A stretch of DNA of 64,000 nt from CAIVVT01 sp963757265. Lineage in GTDB: Bacteria; Acidobacteriota; Terriglobia; Bryobacterales; Bryobacteraceae. The position numbers were made by a program, and so were the translations under genes. Under the pieces are notes generated by a model. That model did not search any database. It was not told the origin of the DNA and worked only from the letters and a program-made list of their open reading frames with translations. The DNA lies in NCBI GenBank assembly GCA_963757265.1, contig CAVWRA010000006.1, positions 2,666,001-2,730,000 of the forward strand, in the 5' to 3' direction. Shown piece by piece: positions 36,522-45,137 of this stretch (its first letter is position 1; each line of letters starts with the position of its first letter).

Positions 36522-38324
36522 ATGGTTTCCCAGCAACGATCCGATATAAGAAGCGTGACGCCGACCACCAGCGATCTGCTGGAATGTCTCGTCCGGCTCC
36601 CCGAGGACCGGATCGGCTGGACCCGGCGTTTGTGCGAGCGGCTCGAGGAGGGGCGCCTGGGTTGCGTGGAGGAGGCCGTCGCGGCGCTCTCGCCGGGCGA
36701 CGTTCCGGAGGATTCGGCGAAGCTGCTGCTGGGCCTGCTGAAGCGGCAGGGCAGCCTGTCGGCGGTCCTCAAGGGGATTTATGCGACCAACCGGCAGCGT
36801 TGCTGCGAATTGCTCTCGCTAGTGCGGGCCGACGAGCCGCGCCTGCATGTGCGCGTCCTCCAGCGCCTGATGGAGCTGCTCAACGACGACAACCTGGATC
36901 AGCCGGAAGAGATTCTGTACCTGTTCGACGCGGTAGTGCACCTGAACGGCTATGTGACCCTGGGGCCGGCCCTGAACCGGCTGAAGGAGGCCAAGGACCC
37001 GCGCCTGCGAGCCAAGGCCGCGCTGCTGAGCTCGTCCCTGCCCAATGGGCGGCACGCGCTGGAATCATTTCGCGAGGATCCCGACCCGCGCCTGCGCGCC
37101 AGCATCGTGGAGTACCTCTGGACCAGCGCCGAGCCGGTGGCGCGGCTGGTGTTCGAGGAGGCGCTCCGCGATCCCCAGCCGCGCGTCCGTGCCAACGGCC
37201 TGGTGGGGTTATACCGGCTGGGCGATCCTCGGGCGCTGGCGGGCTTGGCAAGAATGGCCGATTCGCCCCAGGCGCTCCATCGCGCCGTGGCGCGCTGGGC
37301 GATGGAGGTCATTCAGGACCCGCGTCTGGAGCCGCTGCTGGCGAAGCTGCGGACGGAACCCGGGCATTCCGCCGGCAAGCGCGAGCCGGGTTACGCGGGC
37401 CAGAAGGCCGGGAAGCGCAAGCTCAGGCTATGGGTGGCGCGCATGGATTGGACTGCCGCACGGAAGTTGCGGACGCTCGTCTCCATCCGTCAGGACGACA
37501 TGGAGTCGCTCGCGCCGGGACTGCGGCCCCTGGATCTCCGCGCCTGGGTCAACGGGGCGCCCGTGTTGGAATACACGGTCAGCCGGCCGCCGCCACCGGA
37601 ACGTCTGGCGGTCGGACTGGTGCTGCCGCTGTCGCTGCGGGCCGCTTCCGAGAGGACGCCGGGGATTCGGGAGAGCCTGGATCAGCTCATGACCCTGCCC
37701 GATGGGGAGTGGCGTGCCGTCGGCTTCTATCGTTCCGGCCTGTTCACGCGGAACACGGATTCACGGCCGGCTCCAGGGTCGGCAGACGGGGCAGTGGAAC
37801 CGGATACAGCGCTGATTCGCGCACCCGTCTTCCTGCCCGACGGCGTGCGTTTGGCCACGGACCTGAAGAATTCGACGCAGGAGGACAACCTGGCGTCCGA
37901 ACCCGGGGATCTGGTGCTGGCCATGCTGAAGCGTCTCAGGGCGTTGTGCTCCACGGGCCATGTGGGAGTGGTTGTGGACGAGGCTCTCCAGGGTCCGCCC
38001 AGGGCCGCATTGAGCGCCGCGATCGTGCAATGCGCGATCGAGTCCGGTTTCCCGGTTCACCTTTTCACCGTCGGCCGCGTGGATGCGGCGGGGCTTGAGC
38101 CCTGGATCTCCCTCAGCCGCGAATGTGGCGGCTTCCGGTTCAGTGTGCGGGCGGAAGAGGACCTGCCGGAGGCCCTGCGCCACTGGATACTCTGTCTCCG
38201 GGAACTTCATGTGCTCGAATTCGATGCGCCCGCATCCGCCTCGCAGTTGCGCCTGGAAGCCGTGCACCCCTTCGGCGCAGGCGAAGTGACGGCTGCGGTG
38301 GATGCTGTTCCCTGCAGCCGCTGA
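36522..38324 (+). CDS. HEAT-repeat protein with degenerate vWA-like C-terminal domain
   Basis: 600 residues from ATG 36522. Residues about 1-285 are alpha-helical repeats of HEAT type (PRLHVRVLQRLMELLNDDNL, DPRLRASIVEYLWTSAEPVA, DPQPRVRANGLVGLYRLGDP, with recurring D-P-x-x-R). A basic linker follows (about 290-320; GKREPGYAGQKAGKRKLR). The C-terminal half resembles a von Willebrand A/VWFA-type fold (LAVGLVLPLSLRAAS, GDLVLAMLKRLRALCSTG, VGVVVDEAL, ECGGFRFSVRAEEDLPEAL), but the metal-site D-x-S-x-S is absent (LPLSLRA in its place). No signal peptide. Function unknown; likely a protein-protein scaffold. GTG 36555 is an alternative start. Confidence 0.72.
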   Translation: MVSQQRSDIRSVTPTTSDLLECLVRLPEDRIGWTRRLCERLEEGRLGCVEEAVAALSPGDVPEDSAKLLLGLLKRQGSLSAVLKGIYATNRQRCCELLSLVRADEPRLHVRVLQRLMELLNDDNLDQPEEILYLFDAVVHLNGYVTLGPALNRLKEAKDPRLRAKAALLSSSLPNGRHALESFREDPDPRLRASIVEYLWTSAEPVARLVFEEALRDPQPRVRANGLVGLYRLGDPRALAGLARMADSPQALHRAVARWAMEVIQDPRLEPLLAKLRTEPGHSAGKREPGYAGQKAGKRKLRLWVARMDWTAARKLRTLVSIRQDDMESLAPGLRPLDLRAWVNGAPVLEYTVSRPPPPERLAVGLVLPLSLRAASERTPGIRESLDQLMTLPDGEWRAVGFYRSGLFTRNTDSRPAPGSADGAVEPDTALIRAPVFLPDGVRLATDLKNSTQEDNLASEPGDLVLAMLKRLRALCSTGHVGVVVDEALQGPPRAALSAAIVQCAIESGFPVHLFTVGRVDAAGLEPWISLSRECGGFRFSVRAEEDLPEALRHWILCLRELHVLEFDAPASASQLRLEAVHPFGAGEVTAAVDAVPCSR

Positions 38325-38438
38325 GGCAATTTGGGGCTCGCAACAGGCGCCAGTGTGGAAATCGGCTCCCGTAACCTGGTCCGCGCGTCCCAGCGGCGCG
38401 GTTCCCGAACGGCCGTCGCCGCGGCCGGGCTGCGCCGG

Positions 38439-39512
38439 TCACGCCTTGACTACGCGCAGCGATTGCGGTCGGAATCGAACAATCCACTGCTTGGACAGGC
38501 CACTGGCGGGCTCCTCGCCGACCGCCACGTGGATTCCGCCGCTCAGCTCCACGCGCACGCCGCGGCTGAGCCGGGCCACGCGCCGCAAATTCAGTTGGAC
38601 GCCGCCGGTGAGTTCGGGCCCGTGCTCGATTTCGTCCTCGCGCACCGCCAGCGTCACCCTCGCGCCCAGCAGCAACCCGGGAAAGTAGGGCCCGATGAGA
38701 TCGAACTCCGTGCCGTCTGCGGCGGCGATGCGCAGGCGGCTGCGGTTGGTGGTTGGATCCATGGCCACGATCTCGGCGCGCAACAGGTTGTAGCAGTCCA
38801 TCAGGCGGGCCACGGCGGCACTGGCCGGGGCGGCGAAGATCTCCCGCGGGGCGCCGCTCTGCGCGATCTTACCGGCCACCAGAACATGCATCGACTCGCC
38901 CAGTTCGAGCGCTTCGTCGAGGTCATGAGTGACCAGAACCACGGGGACCCCGAACTCGCCGCGCACCTCTCTTAGCAACGCGTAGAACTCCATGCGCAGG
39001 GCCGCGTCGAGGCCCCGCACCGGCTCATCCAGCAGCAGCAGGGCGGGCTGCGAGAGCAGCGCCCGGGCGATTGAGCCGCGCTGCCGCTGGCCGCTGGAAA
39101 GCTCGTAAGGGCGCCGGGCGCCGAGGTTTTCCAGGTGAAATCGTTCCAGCATCTCGCCGACTTTCTGCCGGCGCGCGCGCCGTGAGAGTCGTGCGGCGGC
39201 GAACCACAAATTCTCGAACAGGCTCATGTGCGGAAACAGGGAGTCCTCGGGAAATACGCATCCGCAGCGGCGCTGGCGCGGCGGCAGGTTCACGCCCGCG
39301 CCGGCGTCGAACAGCAGCCGGTCGTTCACCAGGATCCGCCCTTCGTCGGGACGGACGAAACCGGCGATGCAGTCCAGGGTCAGGCTCTTGCCGGCGCCGC
39401 TCGGGCCGAACAGCACGGTCACACCGGCGCCGCTGGTGAGCTCCACGTCGAGTTCGAACGGCGTCGAGCCGCGGCCGCCGGGGAAAGCCTTGCGCAGGCG
39501 CGCGTCAATCAT
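38439..39512 (-). CDS. modC: Molybdate ABC transporter ATP-binding protein
   Basis: 357 residues. Walker A GPSGAGKS (about 36-43), ABC signature in the variant form ELSSGQRQRG, Walker B LLLLDEPVRGLD, H-loop VTHDLDEAL. After about residue 235 a C-terminal TOBE-type domain (NLLRAEIVAMDPTTNRSRLR) is typical of ModC and senses or binds oxyanion. It couples ATP hydrolysis to molybdate or tungstate import. The modB permease gene lies 28 bp upstream on the same strand. The usual periplasmic modA gene is not present here. Confidence 0.9.
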   Translation of the reverse strand: MIDARLRKAFPGGRGSTPFELDVELTSGAGVTVLFGPSGAGKSLTLDCIAGFVRPDEGRILVNDRLLFDAGAGVNLPPRQRRCGCVFPEDSLFPHMSLFENLWFAAARLSRRARRQKVGEMLERFHLENLGARRPYELSSGQRQRGSIARALLSQPALLLLDEPVRGLDAALRMEFYALLREVRGEFGVPVVLVTHDLDEALELGESMHVLVAGKIAQSGAPREIFAAPASAAVARLMDCYNLLRAEIVAMDPTTNRSRLRIAAADGTEFDLIGPYFPGLLLGARVTLAVREDEIEHGPELTGGVQLNLRRVARLSRGVRVELSGGIHVAVGEEPASGLSKQWIVRFRPQSLRVVKA

Positions 39513-39540
39513 CCCATCATCACCATCCTGCGGCGTCCTC

Positions 39541-40215
39541 TCACAGCGCCCGCCCGAACTGGCTGCGCCCGAGCCGGTTGGCCAGATACAGAAAAGCCAG
39601 CGCAGCGGCGGAAATCACCAGCACCAGCGTGCGCGCCACGTCGCCCCGTCCGCCCTCGACCGCGTCGTAGATCGCCACCGACAGGGTCTGGGTGCGGCCG
39701 GGGATGTTGCCCGCCAGCATGATCGTAATTCCGAAGTCGCCCAGAGACCGCGCGAAAGCCAGCGTGGTCGCGGCCAGCACCTGGTTCCAGGCCAGCGGCA
39801 ACGAGACCTGCCAGAAAACGCGCCACTCGCCGGCGCCCAGCGATCGCGCGGCCTTCTCGTAATCCGGCGGGACGCTCTCCAGGGCGGCGCGGGCAGACTT
39901 GATCAGCAGCGGCCCGGCATGAAACAGCGCCGCCACGACGGCGGCCTTCCAGGTGAACACCAGCGGCTCGCCGAAGATCGATTCATACAGCCGCCCGAAC
40001 GGGCTCATCCGCCCCAACACCACCAGCAGATAGTAGCCCAGCACCGTGGGCGGCAACACCAGGGGCAGAGTAACGGCGGCATCGATCAACTCACGCCCGC
40101 GGAGGCCTTTGCGCGTCAGCAGCCAGGCCACCCACAGCCCTCCCAGTAGCGCAATCAGTGTCGCCAGGGAGGCCACCCTCAGGCTGAGCCACAGTGGAAA
40201 CCAATCGATCCCCAT
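39541..40215 (-). CDS. modB: Molybdate ABC transporter permease
   Basis: 224 residues with five hydrophobic segments. ALESVPPDYEKAARSLGAGE followed by WRVFWQVSLPLAW is the EAA loop that contacts the ATPase, and the ModB-type LPLVLPPTVLGYYLLV is present. Forms the membrane channel of the molybdate importer with modC, which follows. It is the first gene of the pair; upstream DNA (40216-40462) is shared with the divergent TPR gene and shows no modA and no obvious ModE palindrome. Confidence 0.92.
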   Translation of the reverse strand: MGIDWFPLWLSLRVASLATLIALLGGLWVAWLLTRKGLRGRELIDAAVTLPLVLPPTVLGYYLLVVLGRMSPFGRLYESIFGEPLVFTWKAAVVAALFHAGPLLIKSARAALESVPPDYEKAARSLGAGEWRVFWQVSLPLAWNQVLAATTLAFARSLGDFGITIMLAGNIPGRTQTLSVAIYDAVEGGRGDVARTLVLVISAAALAFLYLANRLGRSQFGRAL

Positions 40216-40462
40216 ACGGGAAGTCCCATTATAGGGTCACGCGGGCGAGCGGGATCACATTCCGGGAATGGTTGTTCCAGCGGCCGGCGGGCCGGGTTGT
40301 GGCGGAAGGCGGATAACGGGCCCGGGGGCCCGTCGCAGCACGATCGCCCCGTCGTCGGAACCGCTGGCGAGTGCAATCGGAGTTCCGGCCCAGCGCAACT
40401 TCCGCACCGCGTGTAGTATGCTATCGATGTGATTCGAATCAGAGTTGGAGGTCTCTTTCCAA

Positions 40463-41614
40463 ATGCTTCGTCGATTGCGTAGCGCTGTCCTGCTCGCCTC
40501 CGCGTGCCTGCTCTTGGCCGGCCCCGGTTTCTCCCAGGCGATTTCCACCATCCGGGGGAAAGTCACCGGTACCGATGGTCAGCCGCTGAAAGGTGCCGTG
40601 ATTGTCATGACGCGCAAGGATATGAAAGGTGTCTACCAGACCAAGAGCGACAAGAAAGGCGAGTACATCCACGCCGGCATACCCTATCCCGGCACCTTCA
40701 AGGTGGAGTGCATGGTGGACGGTAAGGTTGTGGATGCCATGGACAACGTGAAGAGCGTGTTCAGTGACCAGGTCGAAATCAATTTCGATCTGAAGAAGAT
40801 ACAGGAGCGAACTCAGGCGCTGGCCAAAGCCACTGAGACGGGTCAGTTGACAAAAGAGCAGGAACGCTCGATGAGCGCCGAACAGAAGGCCGCGCTCGAG
40901 AAGAACGTCAAGGACCGCGCCGCCAGTCTGGCCAAGAACAAAGCTCTGCAGGACGCCTATAACGCCGGCATGACCGCCCTCGACGCGAAGGATTATCAGA
41001 CCGCGGTGGACAGCTTCAACAAGGCCACCGCCATCGATCCGAAACAGCTCGCCGTGTGGACCAGGCTGGCGATTGCCTACGAGAGCCTGGCGGCGACCAA
41101 GACGGGCGCCGACGCCGACGCTCTCATGGCTAAAGCCAGCGATACCTACCAGAAATGCATCGAACTCAAGCCCGAGGACGGCGGAATCCACAACAACTAT
41201 GGCCTGCTGCTGGTGAAGATGAAGAAGATCGACGAGGCCAAGACGGAACTGGCCAAGGCCGCCGCCCTCGAGCCCGCCAGCGCCGGCAAGTATTACTTCA
41301 ACCTCGGCGCCGTGATGGTCAACAACCAGCAGAGCGACGCGGCACTGGAGGCGTTCCATAAGGCGGTCGAGGCCGATCCGAAGTACGCCCCGGCCTGGTA
41401 TTACATCGGCAACGTGCTGAGCAACAAATTGACAATGGACAAGGATGGCAAGCCCGTCCCGCCGCCGGGGATGCAGGATGCGCTGGAAAAATACCTCGCG
41501 CTGGATCCGACCGGCCCTTACGCCGACGCGGCCAAGGGTCTGCTGTCGGTGATCTCGACATCGATCCAGACGACCTACCAGAACCCGGACTCCAAGAAGA
41601 AAACGAAGAAGTGA
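40463..41614 (+). CDS. Secreted TPR protein with carboxypeptidase-regulatory-like domain
   Basis: 383 residues from ATG 40463 (GGAGG is 11 nt upstream); signal peptide LRSAVLLASACLLLAGPGFSQ. Residues about 30-90 form a carboxypeptidase regulatory-like beta domain (IRGKVTGTDGQPLKGAVIVM, KGEYIHAGIPYPGTFKVECM). A charged helical region (about 100-165) follows, then at least three TPR units (ALQDAYNAGMTALDAKDYQT, GGIHNNYGLLLVKMKKIDEA, GKYYFNLGAVMVNNQQSDAA, YAPAWYYIGNVLSN). Lys-rich C terminus. Probably a periplasmic or surface scaffold, a type common in Acidobacteria. A strong terminator follows. Confidence 0.82.
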   Translation: MLRRLRSAVLLASACLLLAGPGFSQAISTIRGKVTGTDGQPLKGAVIVMTRKDMKGVYQTKSDKKGEYIHAGIPYPGTFKVECMVDGKVVDAMDNVKSVFSDQVEINFDLKKIQERTQALAKATETGQLTKEQERSMSAEQKAALEKNVKDRAASLAKNKALQDAYNAGMTALDAKDYQTAVDSFNKATAIDPKQLAVWTRLAIAYESLAATKTGADADALMAKASDTYQKCIELKPEDGGIHNNYGLLLVKMKKIDEAKTELAKAAALEPASAGKYYFNLGAVMVNNQQSDAALEAFHKAVEADPKYAPAWYYIGNVLSNKLTMDKDGKPVPPPGMQDALEKYLALDPTGPYADAAKGLLSVISTSIQTTYQNPDSKKKTKK

Positions 41615-41641
41615 GCGGGTGGGTGTTGTGAACTGAGAAGG

Positions 41642-41669
41642 GCGCTCGGGCTGGGCCGGGCGCTTTTTT
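41642..41669 (+). terminator. Rho-independent terminator
   Basis: An 8-bp stem (41642-41649 with 41656-41663, one G-T pair), 6-nt loop, then six T (41664-41669), 28 nt after the TPR gene stop. It ends 5 nt before the start of the next gene, so that gene must rely on its own or read-through transcription. Confidence 0.85.
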
Positions 41670-41674
41670 CTTCT

Positions 41675-41977
41675 ATGCTGCGATACATTCTGATTCTGCT
41701 GTTGGTGCTGATCCTGCTGCCTGTGCTGCGGGGCTGGCTGGGCGTGCTGGCGCGGCTGCTGATGAATTGGGCCGTCGGTCCGGGCCCCGCTGCCGCTTCC
41801 GGCGCACGTTCGCCGATGGCGCCGCCGCCGGCGCAGGCGGGCAGTACGATGCTGCACAAGGATCCGGTCTGCGGCACCTACGTCAGCGAGGCCGTCGCCG
41901 TCACGCTGAAGGAGAACGGCCAGACGCTCTGGTTCTGCTCTGAGGCGTGCCGCGACAAGCATCGCCGGCGCGCCTGA
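41675..41977 (+). CDS. Small membrane protein with YHS-like metal-binding tail
   Basis: 100 residues. An N-terminal transmembrane helix (RYILILLLVLILLPVLRG), a Pro/Ala-rich linker, then LHKDPVCGTYVSEAVAVTLK and FCSEACRDKH. The cysteine pattern DPVCG...FCSEAC is that of YHS domains and PP0621-type small membrane proteins, which probably bind a metal. It starts 5 nt after a terminator hairpin, with the start codon just after T-rich sequence and no clear ribosome-binding site, so expression may be low or read-through dependent. Confidence 0.72.
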   Translation: MLRYILILLLVLILLPVLRGWLGVLARLLMNWAVGPGPAAASGARSPMAPPPAQAGSTMLHKDPVCGTYVSEAVAVTLKENGQTLWFCSEACRDKHRRRA

Positions 41978-42003
41978 AGCGGCCTGCTCTTTCAGGCCGC
42001 GCT

Positions 42004-42924
42004 TCAATACGGCTCGATGAACTGCCTCAAGTACCGGAAGCTCTGCTTGAGCGCTGCCTGCCGCGCAGCCAGCGAGCCTTCGTAGGCCCGGTCCTCGACC
42101 TCCACGCACACCGCGCCTGTGTAGCCCGCGTCGGCCAGCGCGGCGAACAACGGGCCCCACTCGACATCCCCCAGGCCCGGCAGTTTGGGCGTGTGGAACT
42201 CCAGCGGATGGGCCATGATGCCCGTCTGGCTCAGCTTCTCGCGGTCCAGCCGGGCGTCCTTGGCGTGGCAGTGCCAGAAGCGCGGCGCGAACTCCCGGAT
42301 GGCGGCCAGGTAGTCCATCTGCTGCCAGACGAAGTGCGACGGATCGAAGTTGAGTCCCAATGGGTAGCCTTCAAATTCGTTGAACATCCGCCGCCAGATT
42401 ACCGGCGTCGTCATGAGATTCTTTCCGCCCGGCCACTCGTCCCGCGTGAACAGCATCGGACAATTCTCGATCCCGATCTTCACGCCGGCCGATCGGGCGT
42501 GCTCCAGAATCGGTCTCCACGTTTCGACCATCCGCGGCCAGTTCTCCTCGACGCTGAGTTTCCAATCGCGGCCGATGAAAGTGTTCACTACCGGGATGCC
42601 CATCAGCTTCGCGGCGTCGATCACGCGATGGAGCTGCTCGACGGCGGTGTGGGCTTCCTCCGGCACGGGCGACAACGCGTTGGGATAGTAGCCCAGGCCG
42701 CTGATGCCGACCTTCCTGGCGGCGGCAAACTCGACCAGCCGTTCACCCTCCGTCGCAGTCAATGCCGCGCAATCGATGTGCGTAATCCCGGCGTAGCGGC
42801 GCTCGGCCTTGCCCTTGGGCCAGCACATCACCTCGACGCAGGCGTATCCCGTGGCCGCCGCGAAGTCGACCACCTGCTCGAAACTTAAGTCCGGCACGAT
42901 GGCGCTGACAAAACCGAGTTGCAT
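42004..42924 (-). CDS. Sugar phosphate isomerase/epimerase-like TIM-barrel protein
   Basis: 306 residues from ATG 42924 (GAGGGAG lies about 7 nt upstream; the frame is open further but that part is not family-like). AP-endonuclease-2-type barrel: LGFVSAIVPDLSFEQVVDFA, YACVEVMCWPKG, MGIPVVNTFIGRDW, IGIENCPMLF (metal-binding Glu), GLNFDPSHFVWQQMDYLAAI and FWHCHAKDARLDREKL (His ligands), and VCVEVEDRAYEG. Likely isomerises or dehydrates a sugar or cyclitol; substrate unknown. It resembles the enzymes found with Gfo/Idh/MocA proteins elsewhere in the window, but has no such neighbour here. Confidence 0.88.
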   Translation of the reverse strand: MQLGFVSAIVPDLSFEQVVDFAAATGYACVEVMCWPKGKAERRYAGITHIDCAALTATEGERLVEFAAARKVGISGLGYYPNALSPVPEEAHTAVEQLHRVIDAAKLMGIPVVNTFIGRDWKLSVEENWPRMVETWRPILEHARSAGVKIGIENCPMLFTRDEWPGGKNLMTTPVIWRRMFNEFEGYPLGLNFDPSHFVWQQMDYLAAIREFAPRFWHCHAKDARLDREKLSQTGIMAHPLEFHTPKLPGLGDVEWGPLFAALADAGYTGAVCVEVEDRAYEGSLAARQAALKQSFRYLRQFIEPY

Positions 42925-43042
42925 GGGTGCTCCCTCTTCTCGCTGAACTCCGGCGGGCCATGCGGACCGCACTGCGGCCACGCTCCGGCGTCGCGCCGTG
43001 CGGCCCATCGGCCGCGAAAAACATCATACTGCCCGCGGACGA

Positions 43043-43906
43043 CTAATGCGGCTCCAGCATGTGAAGCATCTCGATCACCAGCGCGCCGGTCACGCGCAGG
43101 CTCGAGGCCGAGAGCTTGTCGGGCGTATCGGCGGCGGTGTGCCACCACGAGTTGCCGGGTCCATAGTCGAAGTCGATCAGGTCGATGGCTGGCACGCCCT
43201 CACGCAGAAACGGAATGTGGTCGTCCTCGATCTCCGCCGGCTCGCGGGCGATGTGCCGCGAATAGCCCAGCCGGGCGGCCGCGTCGCGCAGCATCTGGCG
43301 CAGCGCCGGCGTCGATTTGGACTCGTCGAGGATCTGCAGATCGCGGTCGCCGATCATGTCCACGTTGATCAGCGCGACCACGTGCTTCAGGCTGCCGTCC
43401 GCGGCCCACTGGGCGGCCAGTTGCCGGCTCCCGTAGAGGCTGTCGCTATCGCTCCACTCGCGGAACGCCTCCTCGCCGTCCAGGAAAACCAGCCAGACAT
43501 CGTTGCGCAAGTTCTCCTCCCTGAGCGCCCGCGCGAGCTCCAGCAGCAGGCCGGTGGATGAGCCGCCGTCGTTGGCGCCCACGAAACGGAACGGGAATTT
43601 CTTGGTGTCGGTGTGCCCGCTGATGACCACCGCGCGTCCGGACAGCCCGGATCGCTTGGCGACCAGGTTGGTCATGGGCACCGCGCCGCCCGGCGTCTGC
43701 GCGATGAAGCGATCTTCGGTGACCTCCCAGCCCCGCTCCTTCAGCTCTTCCGAGATCCAGGCCTGCATGTGCTTGGAGGCCACGGACCCCGCCGGCCGCG
43801 GACCGAAGGAGACGGCCTTTTTCACTTCTTCCAAGGCTCGCGCGCCGCTGAAGTCGGAGGCGCTGAGAACGAAAGCGGTCAGGAGCAGAGCGGCGCGGAG
43901 GAGCAT
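43043..43906 (-). CDS. M28 family protein, glutaminyl-peptide cyclotransferase-like
   Basis: 287 residues with a signal peptide (LLRAALLLTAFVLSASDFSG). The M28 order of ligands is visible: ISGHTDTK (His, Asp), GANDGGSSTG (bridging Asp), VFLDGEEAF (Glu, Glu), NVDMIGD (Asp) and PGNSWWHTAADTPDK (His). The FLDGEEA form and the short single-domain size resemble glutaminyl cyclases more than aminopeptidases. It may convert N-terminal Gln to pyroglutamate or act as a peptidase outside the cytoplasm. It ends 10 nt after the methyltransferase gene on the same strand. Confidence 0.85.
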   Translation of the reverse strand: MLLRAALLLTAFVLSASDFSGARALEEVKKAVSFGPRPAGSVASKHMQAWISEELKERGWEVTEDRFIAQTPGGAVPMTNLVAKRSGLSGRAVVISGHTDTKKFPFRFVGANDGGSSTGLLLELARALREENLRNDVWLVFLDGEEAFREWSDSDSLYGSRQLAAQWAADGSLKHVVALINVDMIGDRDLQILDESKSTPALRQMLRDAAARLGYSRHIAREPAEIEDDHIPFLREGVPAIDLIDFDYGPGNSWWHTAADTPDKLSASSLRVTGALVIEMLHMLEPH

Positions 43907-43916
43907 GCGATTTAGT

Positions 43917-45011
43917 TTATGCGGGACCGGCCGCCGGCCGCTTGAGGCGCGCCTCGACGATCAGCGAGGCGCCGCCGTTGCAGGCCGATTCGATCGCCGC
44001 AATGGGCAGCGCGAGCAGCCACAACAAGCCGAAAAGCAGGTGCTTCACAATCGCCGCGACGTCGTTTTCCTCGACGCCGCGCACCCGCCGCACCTTCGGA
44101 TTCAGTGCCGGCGCCAGGCTGGTGATCAGCGTTGCCGGGTCGTCCGGCAGGGAAAAGCGCTTCCTGCGGACGACTTCGAAGCCGCAGTAGTCGAGCAGAC
44201 TATCGAGGTCCCGCACGCGAAACAGCAGCAGGTGGCGCGGAATATCCAGCCCGCTCCAGTGCTCTCCGAACAGCAGAAACTGCCACGCGCCCGCGTTGGG
44301 CACCTGGACGATCAGGCGCCCTTCGCGGTGCAGCAGTTGCGCCGCGGCCAGTACGTAGGCCGAAGGATCGTACAGATGCTCGAGCACCTGGAACATCGTG
44401 ATGGCCGCAAACCGGCCGGCGGCGAACGGCGGGCTGGTCAAGGCGCCGCACACCGCCGGCACCGCGTTGCACGCCCAGGCCTCCGCCGCGGCATCCACCG
44501 AGAAATCTAGTCCCACCAGGCGCCGCTGCGGCAGGTTCAGCTCGCGCAGGAATCGTCCCGTGCCGCAGCCCACATCGAGGACCGGTCCGTCCCACGGCAC
44601 GGACTTCACCGCTTGCCGGACAAATTGAACGAGACCGTGTTTCAGCAGCCGCTGCGCGAAGCGGCTCAGCTTGCTCGTCGCACAAGCCGACTCGTTTTCG
44701 GTCAGCGCTGCGGGGTAATAGCGGCGGATCTCTTCCGGTTCCGGGCGCGGATACAGCCGCACCATGCGGCACTCTTCGCACTCGACGAATAAGAACGTTC
44801 TTTCGGTCGAGCGATACAGGAAATCCTCGCCGCTGCACAGCGTGCGCACTTGCGTCGAACCGCAACCCGGACACCCGTTCGCCGCCCCCACTCGCGTGGT
44901 GCCCGGATCGGGCGCCCGTCCGGGAACGAAAGATTCCTCGAACGAATCCGTCGCACGCGCCTGATCGTGCTCAACACGCCCCGTTCGACCATTGTCCGCC
45001 CCGTTTTTCAA
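43917..45011 (-). CDS. Class I SAM-dependent methyltransferase with zinc-ribbon-like N terminus
   Basis: 364 residues. CPGCGSTQVRTLCSG and VECEECRMVRLYPRPEPEEI form a four-cysteine ribbon followed by the YYP motif seen in methyltransferases of surface-polysaccharide and related pathways. The SAM site is VLDVGCGTGRFLREL (about 147-161), with FQVLEHLYDP as motif post-II. The C-terminal region has a hydrophobic stretch (HLLFGLLWLLALPIAAI) that may contact membrane. Substrate unknown. The true start may lie downstream of the annotated ATG because the first 45 residues are low complexity. It is divergent from the RodZ-like gene. Confidence 0.85.
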   Translation of the reverse strand: MKNGADNGRTGRVEHDQARATDSFEESFVPGRAPDPGTTRVGAANGCPGCGSTQVRTLCSGEDFLYRSTERTFLFVECEECRMVRLYPRPEPEEIRRYYPAALTENESACATSKLSRFAQRLLKHGLVQFVRQAVKSVPWDGPVLDVGCGTGRFLRELNLPQRRLVGLDFSVDAAAEAWACNAVPAVCGALTSPPFAAGRFAAITMFQVLEHLYDPSAYVLAAAQLLHREGRLIVQVPNAGAWQFLLFGEHWSGLDIPRHLLLFRVRDLDSLLDYCGFEVVRRKRFSLPDDPATLITSLAPALNPKVRRVRGVEENDVAAIVKHLLFGLLWLLALPIAAIESACNGGASLIVEARLKRPAAGPA

Positions 45012-45137
45012 CCTTCTCCGCCTTGGAGCCGGCCTGGCCCTCTCCGTTCCACTGTAGCAACAGACGGCCCACGGTATGGCCCCGCCCGCAATTGCGGTAT
45101 CCTACCAGACAGATCGCTGCGCAGATTCCGTAATCAC

